A stretch of 8,753 nt of DNA from Sphaerochaetaceae bacterium (GCA_023231265.1 JALNVT010000096.1:1-8753), one strand, 5' to 3'. Shown: positions 1-6,511, counted from the first letter of the stretch. Made by a program: numbers and translations. Notes: a model not told the origin generated them from the sequence alone.

Positions 1-1
1 A

Positions 2-382
2 TTGACAATTAAAAAGACAAGTGAGAGATATGGTATTTCAGAGCACACATTGCGGTATTATGAGAAGATCGGAATGATACCTCCTGTTACCAGGACTTCA
101 AGCGGAATTCGAGATTACAGAGATGAAGATTTAGAATGGGTTGAACTTGTTCTGTGCATGAGAAATGCAGGACTTCCTGTTAAGGTCATGGTTGAATATT
201 TAAGACTTTTCCAGATGGGAGATTCTACAATTGTTGAGCGTTTGAATCTTCTGCTGTCTCAACAGAAGATTCTGTTGGAACAGAAAAAGAATATAGATGA
301 GACACTCAATAGACTCAACTACAAGATATCCCGATATGAAGTTGCTGTTAAAACAGGCAAGCTGACTTGGGATGAGGATTGA
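2..382 (+). CDS. MerR-family transcriptional regulator, AdhR/NmlR-like aldehyde/electrophile sensor
   Basis: This is a small (126 aa) MerR-family regulator. The winged helix-turn-helix is at residues 1-70, with the family signature around 'TLRYYEKIGMIPP' (17-29) and 'GIRDYRDEDLEWV' (35-47). A helical, Gln/Lys/Glu-rich stretch (about 75-115) should form the dimer coiled coil. There is no C-terminal effector domain. The only cysteine is Cys52, in 'LVLCMRNAGLP', the place of the redox-active cysteine in Bacillus AdhR and pneumococcal NmlR. Those proteins sense formaldehyde, methylglyoxal and similar electrophiles and activate dehydrogenase genes. The next genes encode an alcohol dehydrogenase and an aldo/keto reductase, which fits that role. 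The start is taken as TTG at base 2 because family homology begins at that residue; the true start could lie just outside the window, where the ribosome binding site would also be. Family assignment is firm; the aldehyde-sensing role is inferred. Confidence 0.85.
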   Translation: MTIKKTSERYGISEHTLRYYEKIGMIPPVTRTSSGIRDYRDEDLEWVELVLCMRNAGLPVKVMVEYLRLFQMGDSTIVERLNLLLSQQKILLEQKKNIDETLNRLNYKISRYEVAVKTGKLTWDED

Positions 383-385
383 TGT

Positions 386-418
386 TTGCAGTTGGCTCAT
401 TATATGAGGTCAATGCAA
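386..418. promoter_or_regulatory. Dyad between merR-like gene and alcohol dehydrogenase (candidate operator)
   Basis: A symmetric element centred on base 402: outer arms TTGCA (386-390) and TGCAA (414-418), inner arms CTCAT (396-400) and ATGAG (404-408) around TAT. Its outer half, TGCAGTTG...CAATGCA, recurs as TGCAGTTG...CAATTGCA at 1701-1729, upstream of the reductase gene. It begins 3 bases after the regulator's stop codon and ends 63 bases before the dehydrogenase start. It could be the MerR-family protein's binding site, or a hairpin closing the regulator mRNA. There is no good T-run after it, and I see no convincing -35/-10 pair with the long spacer typical of MerR promoters. Confidence 0.45.
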
Positions 419-481
419 GCAGACTTTTAGAGTAAAAATAATTAAATAATATATTTAGCGTGAAGCTAAGAAGGACGTAAA

Positions 482-1648
482 ATGAACAATTTTGTATATG
501 ATATTCCTGTTAAGGTTTATTTCGGAGAGAATCAACTTGGTAATTTAAGCACAGAGTTAAAGAAATACGGCAAGCGTGTTTTGTTAACATATGGTGGTGG
601 CTCAATAAAAAGAAGCGGTCTATATGATGAAATCGTAGCTGAAGTAGAAAAAGCTGGAATGGAACTATTTGAATTGTCAGGTATCGACCCAAATCCTCGT
701 ATTGAATCAGTTCGTACTGGTGTAAAGTTATGTAAGGAAGAAAAAATCGATGTACTGTTGGCTGTAGGTGGTGGATCCACCATTGATGCAACTAAAGCTA
801 TAGCAGCTGGTTCATGTGTTGATTTTGATCCTTGGGATTTCTTCAGCAAAAGAACTCCAATTGAAAAGGCATTGCCACTCATAACAGTACTCACTTTAGC
901 AGCTACTGGTTCAGAAATGAATAGAAATGGTGTTGTAAGCAATCCTGAAACTCAAGATAAGATTGGAATAGCAGCTCGAGCACTGCTTCCTAAAGTATCT
1001 TTCTTAGACCCAACAATCACATATTCTGTAAGCAAGTATCAAACAGCATGTGGTTCTGCAGATATTCTCAACCACATCATGGAAGTTTATTTCAATATGA
1101 ATCAAGATTTATTCATGTTGGATACAGTTATGGAAGGTCTGATGAAGACAGTCATGAAATATGCTCCTGTTGCAATGAGAGAACCTGATAACTATGAAGC
1201 TCGTGCCAACTTGATGTGGGCAAGCTCATGGGCTATCAATGGTTTTGTAAATGGTGGAAAGCAGTTACCTTGGAGCTGCCATCCAATTGAACATGAGATC
1301 TCTGCTATCTATGATATCACTCATGGTCTTGGTCTTGCTATTATAGCACCACGTTGGTTGGAATACTGTCTTGATGAAACAACAGTTTCTAAATACTACC
1401 AGTATGGAACAAATGTATTTGGAATTGATCCTTCATTGAAAGCAATGACAGTTGCTAAGAAGAGCATCGAGATGACTGCAGATTTCTTGTACAACACACT
1501 TGGTCTGACAAGCACTCTATCTGAAGTTGGAGTTAAGAAGGAAGACATCCCTACAATGGCACAGAAAGCATGTGGCAATGATATCATACATGGCTTCAAA
1601 GATCTAAATCAAAAAGATATCGAGAAGATCTTGGAGATGTGTTTCTAA
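482..1648 (+). CDS. Iron-containing alcohol dehydrogenase, YqhD/butanol dehydrogenase type
   Basis: A complete 388-aa group III (Fe-dependent) alcohol dehydrogenase, a cytoplasmic enzyme interconverting aldehydes and alcohols with NAD(P)H. The N-terminal nucleotide-binding domain carries 'YGGGSIKRSG' (37-46) and 'GGGSTIDATKAIA' (96-108). 'TLAATGSEMN' (138-147) is the family signature. The helical C-terminal domain supplies the metal ligands Asp194 and His198 ('ADILNHIMEVYF'), His267 ('WSCHPIEHE') and His281 ('DITHGLG'), the same spacing and numbering as in E. coli YqhD. Length is normal and nothing is missing. The ATG at 482 follows an AGAAGGA ribosome binding site (469-475) with a 6-base spacer. 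Sitting right after an AdhR-like regulator, it is most likely an aldehyde reductase for detoxification or fermentative NAD(P)H disposal. The exact substrate and the cofactor preference (NADH or NADPH) cannot be read from the sequence. Confidence 0.95.
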   Translation: MNNFVYDIPVKVYFGENQLGNLSTELKKYGKRVLLTYGGGSIKRSGLYDEIVAEVEKAGMELFELSGIDPNPRIESVRTGVKLCKEEKIDVLLAVGGGSTIDATKAIAAGSCVDFDPWDFFSKRTPIEKALPLITVLTLAATGSEMNRNGVVSNPETQDKIGIAARALLPKVSFLDPTITYSVSKYQTACGSADILNHIMEVYFNMNQDLFMLDTVMEGLMKTVMKYAPVAMREPDNYEARANLMWASSWAINGFVNGGKQLPWSCHPIEHEISAIYDITHGLGLAIIAPRWLEYCLDETTVSKYYQYGTNVFGIDPSLKAMTVAKKSIEMTADFLYNTLGLTSTLSEVGVKKEDIPTMAQKACGNDIIHGFKDLNQKDIEKILEMCF

Positions 1649-1663
1649 TACACAATTGGATGG

Positions 1664-1700
1664 TGAATGAGGCACTGAAGTGTCTCACTCACCTCATTCA
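1664..1700 (+). other. Inverted repeat with two competing hairpins, after the dehydrogenase gene
   Basis: A perfect 9-bp inverted repeat pairs TGAATGAGG (1664-1672) with CCTCATTCA (1692-1700). An overlapping hairpin pairs TGAGGCACT (1668-1676) with AGTGTCTCA (1679-1687), with one G-U pair but only a 2-base loop in the fullest form. The two folds share bases and exclude each other. There is no T-run after 1700, so it is not a standard terminator. It starts 15 bases past the stop codon and may protect the 3' end of the mRNA or be a protein-binding dyad. Confidence 0.4.
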
Positions 1701-1729
1701 TGCAGTTGATTCAACTTTGAGCAATTGCA
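1701..1729. promoter_or_regulatory. Second copy of the TGCAGTTG...CAATTGCA dyad, with possible promoter
   Basis: TGCA-N-TTG (1701-1708) is mirrored exactly by CAA-N-TGCA (1722-1729) around base 1715. The left half is identical over 8 bases to the element at 387-394, and both contain TGAG just before CAA. A possible promoter overlaps it: TTGATT (1706-1711) as -35 and TATTAT (1730-1735) as -10, 18 bases apart, or ATTATA (1731-1736) with 19. A long-spacer promoter with a dyad between its boxes is the classic MerR-family layout, so this is a plausible site for the regulator at 2-382. A transcript starting here would run into the terminator at 1751-1787 before reaching the reductase gene. Confidence 0.4.
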
Positions 1730-1750
1730 TATTATAAATAACGAAAAGGG

Positions 1751-1787
1751 GGTGAATAAAGGTTATTCTGATATTCACCATCTTTTT
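1751..1787 (+). terminator. Rho-independent terminator (or leader attenuator)
   Basis: An 8-bp perfect stem, GGTGAATA (1751-1758) with TATTCACC (1772-1779), has a 13-base loop and is followed by A-TC-TTTTT (1780-1787). A run of A and G before the stem (1744-1749) can pair with the T-rich tail, so it may also work on the opposite strand. It probably ends the dehydrogenase transcript. If the reductase promoter lies at about 1706-1735 it would instead act as an attenuator. Confidence 0.7.
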
Positions 1788-1813
1788 GTAATCAGCATTT
1801 GTTTGAAAATAAA

Positions 1814-1836
1814 GATATGATTGATTTGATCATATC
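1814..1836. promoter_or_regulatory. Perfect 8-bp inverted repeat upstream of the reductase gene (operator-like)
   Basis: GATATGAT (1814-1821) and its exact reverse complement ATCATATC (1829-1836) are separated by 7 bases. It lies between the terminator at 1787 and the reductase start at 1896, the usual place for an operator. A loose -35-like TTGAAA sits at 1803-1808, but no convincing -10 partner is visible. It could also be a weak mRNA hairpin. Confidence 0.4.
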
Positions 1837-1895
1837 GATGTATATGGAGTGCAGATGCAGAAGCACATCTATATCATTGAATTTAGGAGTTCACA

Positions 1896-3002
1896 ATGGA
1901 AAAAAACTTTGGATTTGGTTGCATGAGATTACCAATGATTGGAGAGGAAGTAGATAGAGAACAGTTCATCAAGATGGTTGATATCTTCATGAAGGAAGGT
2001 TTTACTTATTTTGACACTGCTCATGGCTATATCTCCGGTAAGAGTGAAACTGAAATAAAGAAGTGTCTTACTGACCGCTACCCACGAGAGAGCTACAGTC
2101 TAACAGACAAATTAACAGCTCCTTACTTTGAGAAGGAATCTGATATAGTCCCATTCTTCGAAGAGCAGCTCAAGCTCACTGGTGTTGAATATTTTGATTA
2201 CTATCTTCTTCATTCTATAACAAAGAACAACTATGACAAGTTTGAGAGCTGCAATGCTTTTGAAGTTGTTAAGAATCTTAAGAAAGAAGGAAGAATCAAA
2301 CATATGGGTATCTCTTTCCATGATACTGCAGAATTCTTAGATAAGATTCTTACAGAACATCCAGAGATAGAGATCGTTCAGATTCAATTCAACTACAGTG
2401 ACTATTACAATCCAACCGTTCAGAGCAAAGCTGTATATGATGTCTGTGAGAAACACAACAAACCAATAATTGTTATGGAACCATGCAGAGGTGGTTCTTT
2501 GATAAACCTTCCACAGTCTGCAAAAGATATCTTTGATGAGGAAGGCAAATCATATGCAAACTATGCAATACGCTTTACAGCATCTTTCCCATCAGTTGTT
2601 ATGGTTCTCAGTGGAATGAGTACAATTGATCAATTGAAAGAGAATGTTGGCTTCATGAAAGACTTCCAACCAATAACTGAAAAAGAAAGAATTGCAATTG
2701 ATAAGGTTCAGAAGATTCTATCTGAACAGGAGACTATCGATTGCACATCCTGTCGTTATTGTGTTGAAGGATGTCCTAAAAATATATCAATTCCTGATCT
2801 ATTCACATGCTACAATCAGAAGGTACAGTTCAATGACAACAACTGCAATTTCTATTACAGCAGCTACACCACTGCTTCAAAGAATCTTGGAAAAGCTTCA
2901 GACTGCATTAAATGTGGTAAGTGTGAGAAGATCTGTCCACAGCATCTTCCAATAAGAAAATATCTTGAGGATGTTGCACAGATGTTTGAAAAACAGGCAT
3001 AG
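1896..3002 (+). CDS. Aldo/keto reductase with C-terminal 4Fe-4S ferredoxin-type domain (COG1453 type)
   Basis: A complete 368-aa fusion oxidoreductase, predicted cytoplasmic. Residues 1 to about 270 form the aldo/keto reductase barrel. The catalytic tetrad is visible: Asp40 and Tyr45 ('FDTAHGY'), Lys72 ('LTDKLTAP') and His106 ('YYLLHS'). The NADP-binding end includes 'VVMVLSGMST' (234-243). The C-terminal part holds two cluster motifs: Cys283, 286, 289 and 293 ('CTSCRYCVEGCPKNI') and Cys337, 340, 343 and 347 ('CIKCGKCEKICP'). Such proteins are common in anaerobes and may exchange electrons with ferredoxin as well as NAD(P)H; the physiological substrate is rarely known. The ATG follows AGGAG (1885-1889) by 6 bases, and homology starts at the first residues ('FGFGCMRLP'). 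Its neighbours suggest a role in reducing aldehydes or ketones alongside the Fe-alcohol dehydrogenase. Family assignment is firm, substrate unknown. Confidence 0.93.
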   Translation: MEKNFGFGCMRLPMIGEEVDREQFIKMVDIFMKEGFTYFDTAHGYISGKSETEIKKCLTDRYPRESYSLTDKLTAPYFEKESDIVPFFEEQLKLTGVEYFDYYLLHSITKNNYDKFESCNAFEVVKNLKKEGRIKHMGISFHDTAEFLDKILTEHPEIEIVQIQFNYSDYYNPTVQSKAVYDVCEKHNKPIIVMEPCRGGSLINLPQSAKDIFDEEGKSYANYAIRFTASFPSVVMVLSGMSTIDQLKENVGFMKDFQPITEKERIAIDKVQKILSEQETIDCTSCRYCVEGCPKNISIPDLFTCYNQKVQFNDNNCNFYYSSYTTASKNLGKASDCIKCGKCEKICPQHLPIRKYLEDVAQMFEKQA

Positions 3003-3071
3003 GTATATACAACTTTCAAAAGATGGAGACCACTTAAAAAAAATTTAAGTAGTTTCAAATAACAAGATAAT

Positions 3072-3131
3072 AAAGCATGAATTAAAAAATTCTATTTAAA
3101 ATAGATATCTTTGATTCATGCTTTTCTTTTT
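3072..3131 (+). terminator. Rho-independent terminator after the aldo/keto reductase
   Basis: A perfect 11-bp stem, AAAGCATGAAT (3072-3082) with ATTCATGCTTT (3114-3124), extends inward through T-G and A-T pairs. A second small hairpin, CTATT (3092-3096) with AATAG (3100-3104), sits in the loop. The T-rich tail is TTTTCTTTTT (3122-3131). This separates the redox module from the transporter operon. Confidence 0.8.
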
Positions 3132-3186
3132 GTCAAAATTATCAATTTTTAAGCATTTCATCCTTTTTTCTGTATACATATAAATG

Positions 3187-3212
3187 TGTCAAATATATCG
3201 ATATATATGACA
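3187..3212. promoter_or_regulatory. Near-perfect 26-bp palindrome, candidate operator of the transporter operon
   Basis: Outer arms TGTCA (3187-3191) and TGACA (3208-3212) flank the perfect palindrome ATATATCGATATAT (3193-3206). Only one base pair of the 13 (3192 with 3207) breaks the symmetry. It lies about 230 bases upstream of tctC. The even, gapless symmetry suits a dimeric regulator, for example the GntR/LacI-type protein encoded at the end of the operon; that pairing is an inference. AT-rich DNA gives short palindromes by chance, but the matched TGTCA/TGACA ends make chance less likely. Confidence 0.5.
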
Positions 3213-3338
3213 ATTATAGTAAGAATAATCCTCATTTCAATAACTTTTCTTTTTTAAATAGGTAAAAATTTATCTAAATTTTCAATCAACAAAGTAGACA
3301 TATTCATTTTTTTTAACAATACAACTTCTAAGAATACC

Positions 3339-3344
3339 TATAAT
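3339..3344 (+). promoter_or_regulatory. Possible -10 box for the transporter operon
   Basis: A consensus TATAAT about 100 bases upstream of tctC. The best -35-like sequence, TTAACA (3313-3318), is 20 bases away, longer than usual, so the promoter is uncertain. The surrounding DNA is so AT-rich that such a hexamer can occur by chance. Confidence 0.25.
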
Positions 3345-3441
3345 ATCATACAACTTTGATTATAAAGTCGTTTTTTTTGTATTGTGATATCAGAAAACCC
3401 GGCTTAACCTTAAGTTATAAATAAAAAGAGGAGAAAAGGAA

Positions 3442-4413
3442 ATGAAAAAATTATTTTCTATTTTGATGATGAGCATAATTATGAGCTCAGCACTATTCGC
3501 AAACGGTACTAAGGAATCAACACAATCACCAGTAGATGCATGGCCAGAAGAGCCTGTTACAGTTATCTGTCCATGGGCAGTAGGTGGAGTTGCAGACTTA
3601 GTTAACAGAAAAGCTGCAGTTTATGGTCAGGAATTATTGGGTCAACCTGTATTGGCTACAAATGAATTGGGAGCTGGTGGTAACGTAGCTTTAACAAACT
3701 TCTTAAAGAATGAAGCAAATTCATACAACTTGATCTTCGGTGGTGAGGGTGCATTCTCAATCGCTCCTAATGTAGATGGTAGCGAAGCAATTATGTTCAA
3801 ATATGATGACTATGTTCCTGTAATGAACATGTATTCAGCAACATTCGTTATGACTGCAAATGCAGGATTGAACATCAACAATTTAGATGATTTAAAAGCA
3901 TATGGTGCAAACCACACATGTGTTGTAGCTGTTAATGGTATTGCTGGTTCAGAAGCTTTCATTGCAAAAGCTCTATTCAAAGAATTAGGAATTGATTTGA
4001 CTCTAGTTAGCTACAATGGTGCAAACCTTGCTTTAGCAGCTGTTGCTAAAGGTGAAACAGAATTCGCTCTATCACACCAATCACAAGCTAAGGGTGCTGT
4101 AGAAGCTGGTACATTGACTCCTGTAACTGTATTCAGTGACAAACCTGTTAACAATGATGTATTCAAAGATGTAAAACCTGCAGGTGAATATGGCATAGAC
4201 TCTTACTTCCCTAACACTTGTTTCTTACTAGCAAGAAAAGGAACTTCTCCTGAAGTTGTTGCTAAGATTCGATCTGCTTACTTAGAGATCATGCAGAAAG
4301 AAGACATGCAGAAATTATTCTCACAGTTGATGGTTGAATCATCAGATTGGACTGCAGAAGATATGAATAACCATATCGAACATGTTATTCAGATTGTTCA
4401 GAACAACAAATAA
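3442..4413 (+). CDS. tctC: Tripartite tricarboxylate transporter substrate-binding protein (TctC/Bug family)
   Basis: A complete 323-aa extracytoplasmic solute receptor. Residues 1-20 are a typical Sec signal peptide (basic 'MKK', hydrophobic core, cleavage likely after 'ALFA'). There is no lipobox cysteine, so it should be a free periplasmic protein. The mature N-terminus has the family pattern 'PVTVICPWAVGGVADLVNR' (38-56), where a proline, aromatic, GG and Asp52 line the first ligand loop, then 'ELGAGGNVA' (75-83). The second lobe has 'NGIAGSEAFIAKAL' (165-178) and 'YNGANLALAAVAKGETEFAL' (191-210). TctC/Bug proteins bind small carboxylates or related polar molecules and deliver them to TctAB. 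The ATG follows AGGAG (3429-3433) with an 8-base gap. It is the first gene of the operon and is followed by a strong hairpin, which suggests higher expression than the permease genes. The ligand cannot be told from the sequence; the sulfatase downstream hints at a sulfated or acidic sugar-like compound. Confidence 0.93.
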   Translation: MKKLFSILMMSIIMSSALFANGTKESTQSPVDAWPEEPVTVICPWAVGGVADLVNRKAAVYGQELLGQPVLATNELGAGGNVALTNFLKNEANSYNLIFGGEGAFSIAPNVDGSEAIMFKYDDYVPVMNMYSATFVMTANAGLNINNLDDLKAYGANHTCVVAVNGIAGSEAFIAKALFKELGIDLTLVSYNGANLALAAVAKGETEFALSHQSQAKGAVEAGTLTPVTVFSDKPVNNDVFKDVKPAGEYGIDSYFPNTCFLLARKGTSPEVVAKIRSAYLEIMQKEDMQKLFSQLMVESSDWTAEDMNNHIEHVIQIVQNNK

Positions 4414-4424
4414 TATTACTCCGT

Positions 4425-4465
4425 AACAAAGATGGTGTTCTAAATAAGACGCCATCTTTGTTCTT
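4425..4465 (+). terminator. Strong intercistronic hairpin between tctC and tctB
   Basis: A 15-bp stem pairs 4425-4439 (starting AACAAAGATGG) with 4448-4462 (ending CCATCTTTGTT), with two G-U pairs and an 8-base loop. The tail is only CTT, so termination should be partial. This arrangement after a binding-protein gene usually stabilises the upstream mRNA or lowers read-through into the membrane subunits. Confidence 0.65.
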
Positions 4466-4480
4466 CAGAAAGAGGACTTA

Positions 4481-4996
4481 ATGAAAAACTTTTTAGATTC
4501 AATAGATTTATTTATTGATAATACAGGAGCTAAATTAGAGAAACATAAGATGAATGTACCTATAAATATTGTAGGTTCAATTCTATTTATCGTTATTGCC
4601 CTAGTTTGCCTCAAGCTTGTCCCAAGCCAGATTCGTGTTAACACAACGTCACAAATTACAGCTAGAACTTTCCCAGTTCTCATGCTTCAGATTGTACTAT
4701 TATTTTCTTCTGTTCTTCTGTTGAAAGATATAATCTCTCTTATCAGAAAGAAGGAAATAGAAAGAAAAGAGATAACCCTCCTTGTTGAAGTGAGAGCTCT
4801 CATCATATTGGCTATGATGGTGGTATTTCTACTTCTTCTCCATTATATTGGCTTCATTTTCAGTTCCATTGTATTTGGAATATTGATGCTCTTCTACTTC
4901 AGATGCAGAAAACTATCAAGCTATATAATCATCTGTTCAGCTGCAATAATGATTGGATTTCTTTTCCAATATTTACTCAAAGTACGTTTACCATAG
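4481..4996 (+). CDS. tctB: Tripartite tricarboxylate transporter small membrane subunit (TctB, DUF1468)
   Basis: A complete 171-aa hydrophobic protein of the usual TctB size. Likely membrane segments are residues 27-46, 64-83, 104-122, 123-141 and 147-166, with a basic cytoplasmic stretch around 88-97 ('IRKKEIERKE'). The ending 'FQYLLKVRLP' matches the conserved C-terminal pattern of the family. TctB sequences diverge widely, so the call rests on length, topology, this ending and position between tctC and tctA. The ATG follows AGAGGA (4471-4476) at 4 bases. An N-terminal extension of about 25 polar residues precedes the first membrane segment, a little longer than usual. TctB partners TctA in ion-driven uptake of the ligand delivered by TctC; its precise role is poorly known. 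Confidence 0.88.
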   Translation: MKNFLDSIDLFIDNTGAKLEKHKMNVPINIVGSILFIVIALVCLKLVPSQIRVNTTSQITARTFPVLMLQIVLLFSSVLLLKDIISLIRKKEIERKEITLLVEVRALIILAMMVVFLLLLHYIGFIFSSIVFGILMLFYFRCRKLSSYIIICSAAIMIGFLFQYLLKVRLP

Positions 4997-5008
4997 GGAG
5001 TTATTAAA

Positions 5009-6511
5009 ATGGATTTATTTTTACAAGGAAGTGCATTACTTTTCAATGTACCGAACTTCCTCTATATGAATTTAGGATTGTTTTTAGGTGTTATCTTTGG
5101 AGCCATTCCAGGATTGACCGTTATTTTATGTATAGTTTTATTTCTACCATTCACATATACCCTTGGTGCTGTTGAATCATTCATGTTCCTTCTTGGAATA
5201 TACTGTGCCGGCTCCTACGGTGGATCAATTTCTGCAATTTTAATCAAAACTCCAGGAACTCCACACGCTGCTGCTACAATGCTTGATGGTTATCCTTTGA
5301 CAAAGCAAGGTAAGAGCATGAAGGCTCTCAAGATGGCTTTGATTGCTTCAACATTTGGTGGAATATTCTCTGCAATTGTTCTTCTGTTCTTTGCTCCACA
5401 GGTTGCAAAGTTTGCACAGATGATGGGAACTCCTGAATACTTCTTGGTATGTGCATTTGGCCTCACCATCATAGCAGGTGTTTCTGGTAACAACCTCATA
5501 AAAGGTATCATTGCAGGAGCATTTGGATTGTTTATCTCAACAATCGGTATTGATGCTATGTCCGGCGGTACAAGATTTATATTCAACAATATAAATCTAT
5601 ACTCAGGTATTGCTTTGGTTATCTCTCTTATAGGTCTGTTTGCCCTATCTGAGGTACTTGCAAAGAGTGAGAAGGTAGTTGTTGATACAAAGGTGAACAC
5701 AGAAGATCTCAATAAAGAGAATGCAAAGTTTACACAAGAAGAGAAGAAATCAGTAAGAAGACCAATGATACTTTCAGCTATCATCGGTGTTATCATCGGA
5801 ATCATTCCTGGAACTGGTGCTTCAATGGCAAGTTTCTTCAGTTACGATAGAGCAAGGTCCATGAGCAAACATCCTGAGATGTTTGGTAAAGGATCTCTTG
5901 AAGGTATCAGCGCATGTGAGACAGCAAACAATGCTGTAACAGGTGCCACACTCATTCCATTGTTGACAATGGGTATTCCAGGTGATGGTTCTGTTGCAAT
6001 TATGCTTGGTGCTCTTATGATCAATGGTCTGACTCCTGGCCCAAATCTATTTGTAGAACATGGTCCCATCATGTATGCAATCATGATTGGTCTTATATTT
6101 GTCAATATTTTCATGTTCCTGCAGGGAAAGATTCTAACAAAATGGTTTGCTAAAGTAATTTCAGTACCAGTATATCTGCTGACTCCAATTATTGTTATGT
6201 TCTGTTTTGCCGGCGCTTTCAGTGTGAATTCATCTTTATTTGATATAAAGGTAACTCTCGTATTTGCAGTAATTGCATATATAATGAGTAAGTTTGGATT
6301 CTCAACAATCCCAGTATTGCTTGGATTGGTTCTTGGAACATTAACAGAAGAAAATTTCAGAAGATCTTTGGTTCTAAGTGATGGTAAATGGGACATATTT
6401 GTTTCAAGTCCTATCTGCATAGCTTTCTTATCATTGATAATCATAACATTAGTTTTGATCATTAACAGTCAGGTAAAAAATAGTAGAAAAAAAGGTGAGA
6501 ACAATGAGTAA
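5009..6511 (+). CDS. tctA: Tripartite tricarboxylate transporter large membrane subunit (TctA)
   Basis: A complete 500-aa integral inner-membrane permease with about a dozen hydrophobic segments, the normal TctA length. It carries both hallmark regions: 'GAIPGL' (31-36) followed by 'YGGSISAILIKTPGTP' (70-85) and 'DGYPLTKQGK' (93-102); then the related second half 'GIIPGTGAS' (264-272), 'ACETANNAVTGATLIPLLTMG' (302-322) and 'LTPGPNLF' (341-348). The two IPG motifs reflect the internal duplication of the family and probably line the transport path. A charged cytoplasmic loop (about 217-250) joins the halves. The ATG is preceded by AGGGAG (4995-5000), which overlaps the tctB stop codon, so the two genes are tightly coupled. 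Uptake is expected to be driven by an ion gradient. The stop codon lies inside the start region of the sulfatase gene. Confidence 0.96.
   Translation: MDLFLQGSALLFNVPNFLYMNLGLFLGVIFGAIPGLTVILCIVLFLPFTYTLGAVESFMFLLGIYCAGSYGGSISAILIKTPGTPHAAATMLDGYPLTKQGKSMKALKMALIASTFGGIFSAIVLLFFAPQVAKFAQMMGTPEYFLVCAFGLTIIAGVSGNNLIKGIIAGAFGLFISTIGIDAMSGGTRFIFNNINLYSGIALVISLIGLFALSEVLAKSEKVVVDTKVNTEDLNKENAKFTQEEKKSVRRPMILSAIIGVIIGIIPGTGASMASFFSYDRARSMSKHPEMFGKGSLEGISACETANNAVTGATLIPLLTMGIPGDGSVAIMLGALMINGLTPGPNLFVEHGPIMYAIMIGLIFVNIFMFLQGKILTKWFAKVISVPVYLLTPIIVMFCFAGAFSVNSSLFDIKVTLVFAVIAYIMSKFGFSTIPVLLGLVLGTLTEENFRRSLVLSDGKWDIFVSSPICIAFLSLIIITLVLIINSQVKNSRKKGENNE

Larger units (their letters stand above)
3132..3441. 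other. Non-coding, very AT-rich control region before the transporter operon
   Basis: About 310 bases without a plausible gene on either strand. It holds long T and A runs (for example eight T at 3371-3378), the 26-bp palindrome at 3187-3212, the small palindromes TGTATACA (3171-3178) and TGATATCA (3385-3392), a possible -10 box at 3339-3344, and the ribosome binding site AGGAG at 3429-3433. Its length and symmetry suggest regulated transcription of the downstream operon. I see no RNA gene or recognisable riboswitch. Confidence 0.6.

Noticed and set aside
532..942. 136-codon open frame on the - strand inside the alcohol dehydrogenase
   Set aside because: It is antisense to the nucleotide-binding domain of a well-conserved enzyme and shows no protein-family features.
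3132..3441. CRISPR array, tRNA or riboswitch in the large gap
   Set aside because: There are no regularly spaced repeats, no cloverleaf and no conserved aptamer pattern that I can recognise; the region is AT-rich with isolated palindromes.
3442..3510. TctC as a lipoprotein
   Set aside because: No cysteine occurs near the end of the leader; a standard signal peptidase I site after 'ALFA' fits better.
5290..5805. 171-codon open frame on the - strand inside tctA
   Set aside because: Also antisense to conserved TctA motifs, with no recognisable domain.
5842..6462. 206-codon open frame on the - strand inside tctA
   Set aside because: It lies antisense within a clear, full-length tctA; its translation resembles no family I recognise and it has no convincing ribosome binding site. 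It is a shadow of codon bias.
6495..6503. GTG start for the sulfatase, three codons upstream of ATG
   Set aside because: The GTG lies inside the AAGGTG ribosome binding site that serves ATG 6504, and the family usually begins at the ATG residue.
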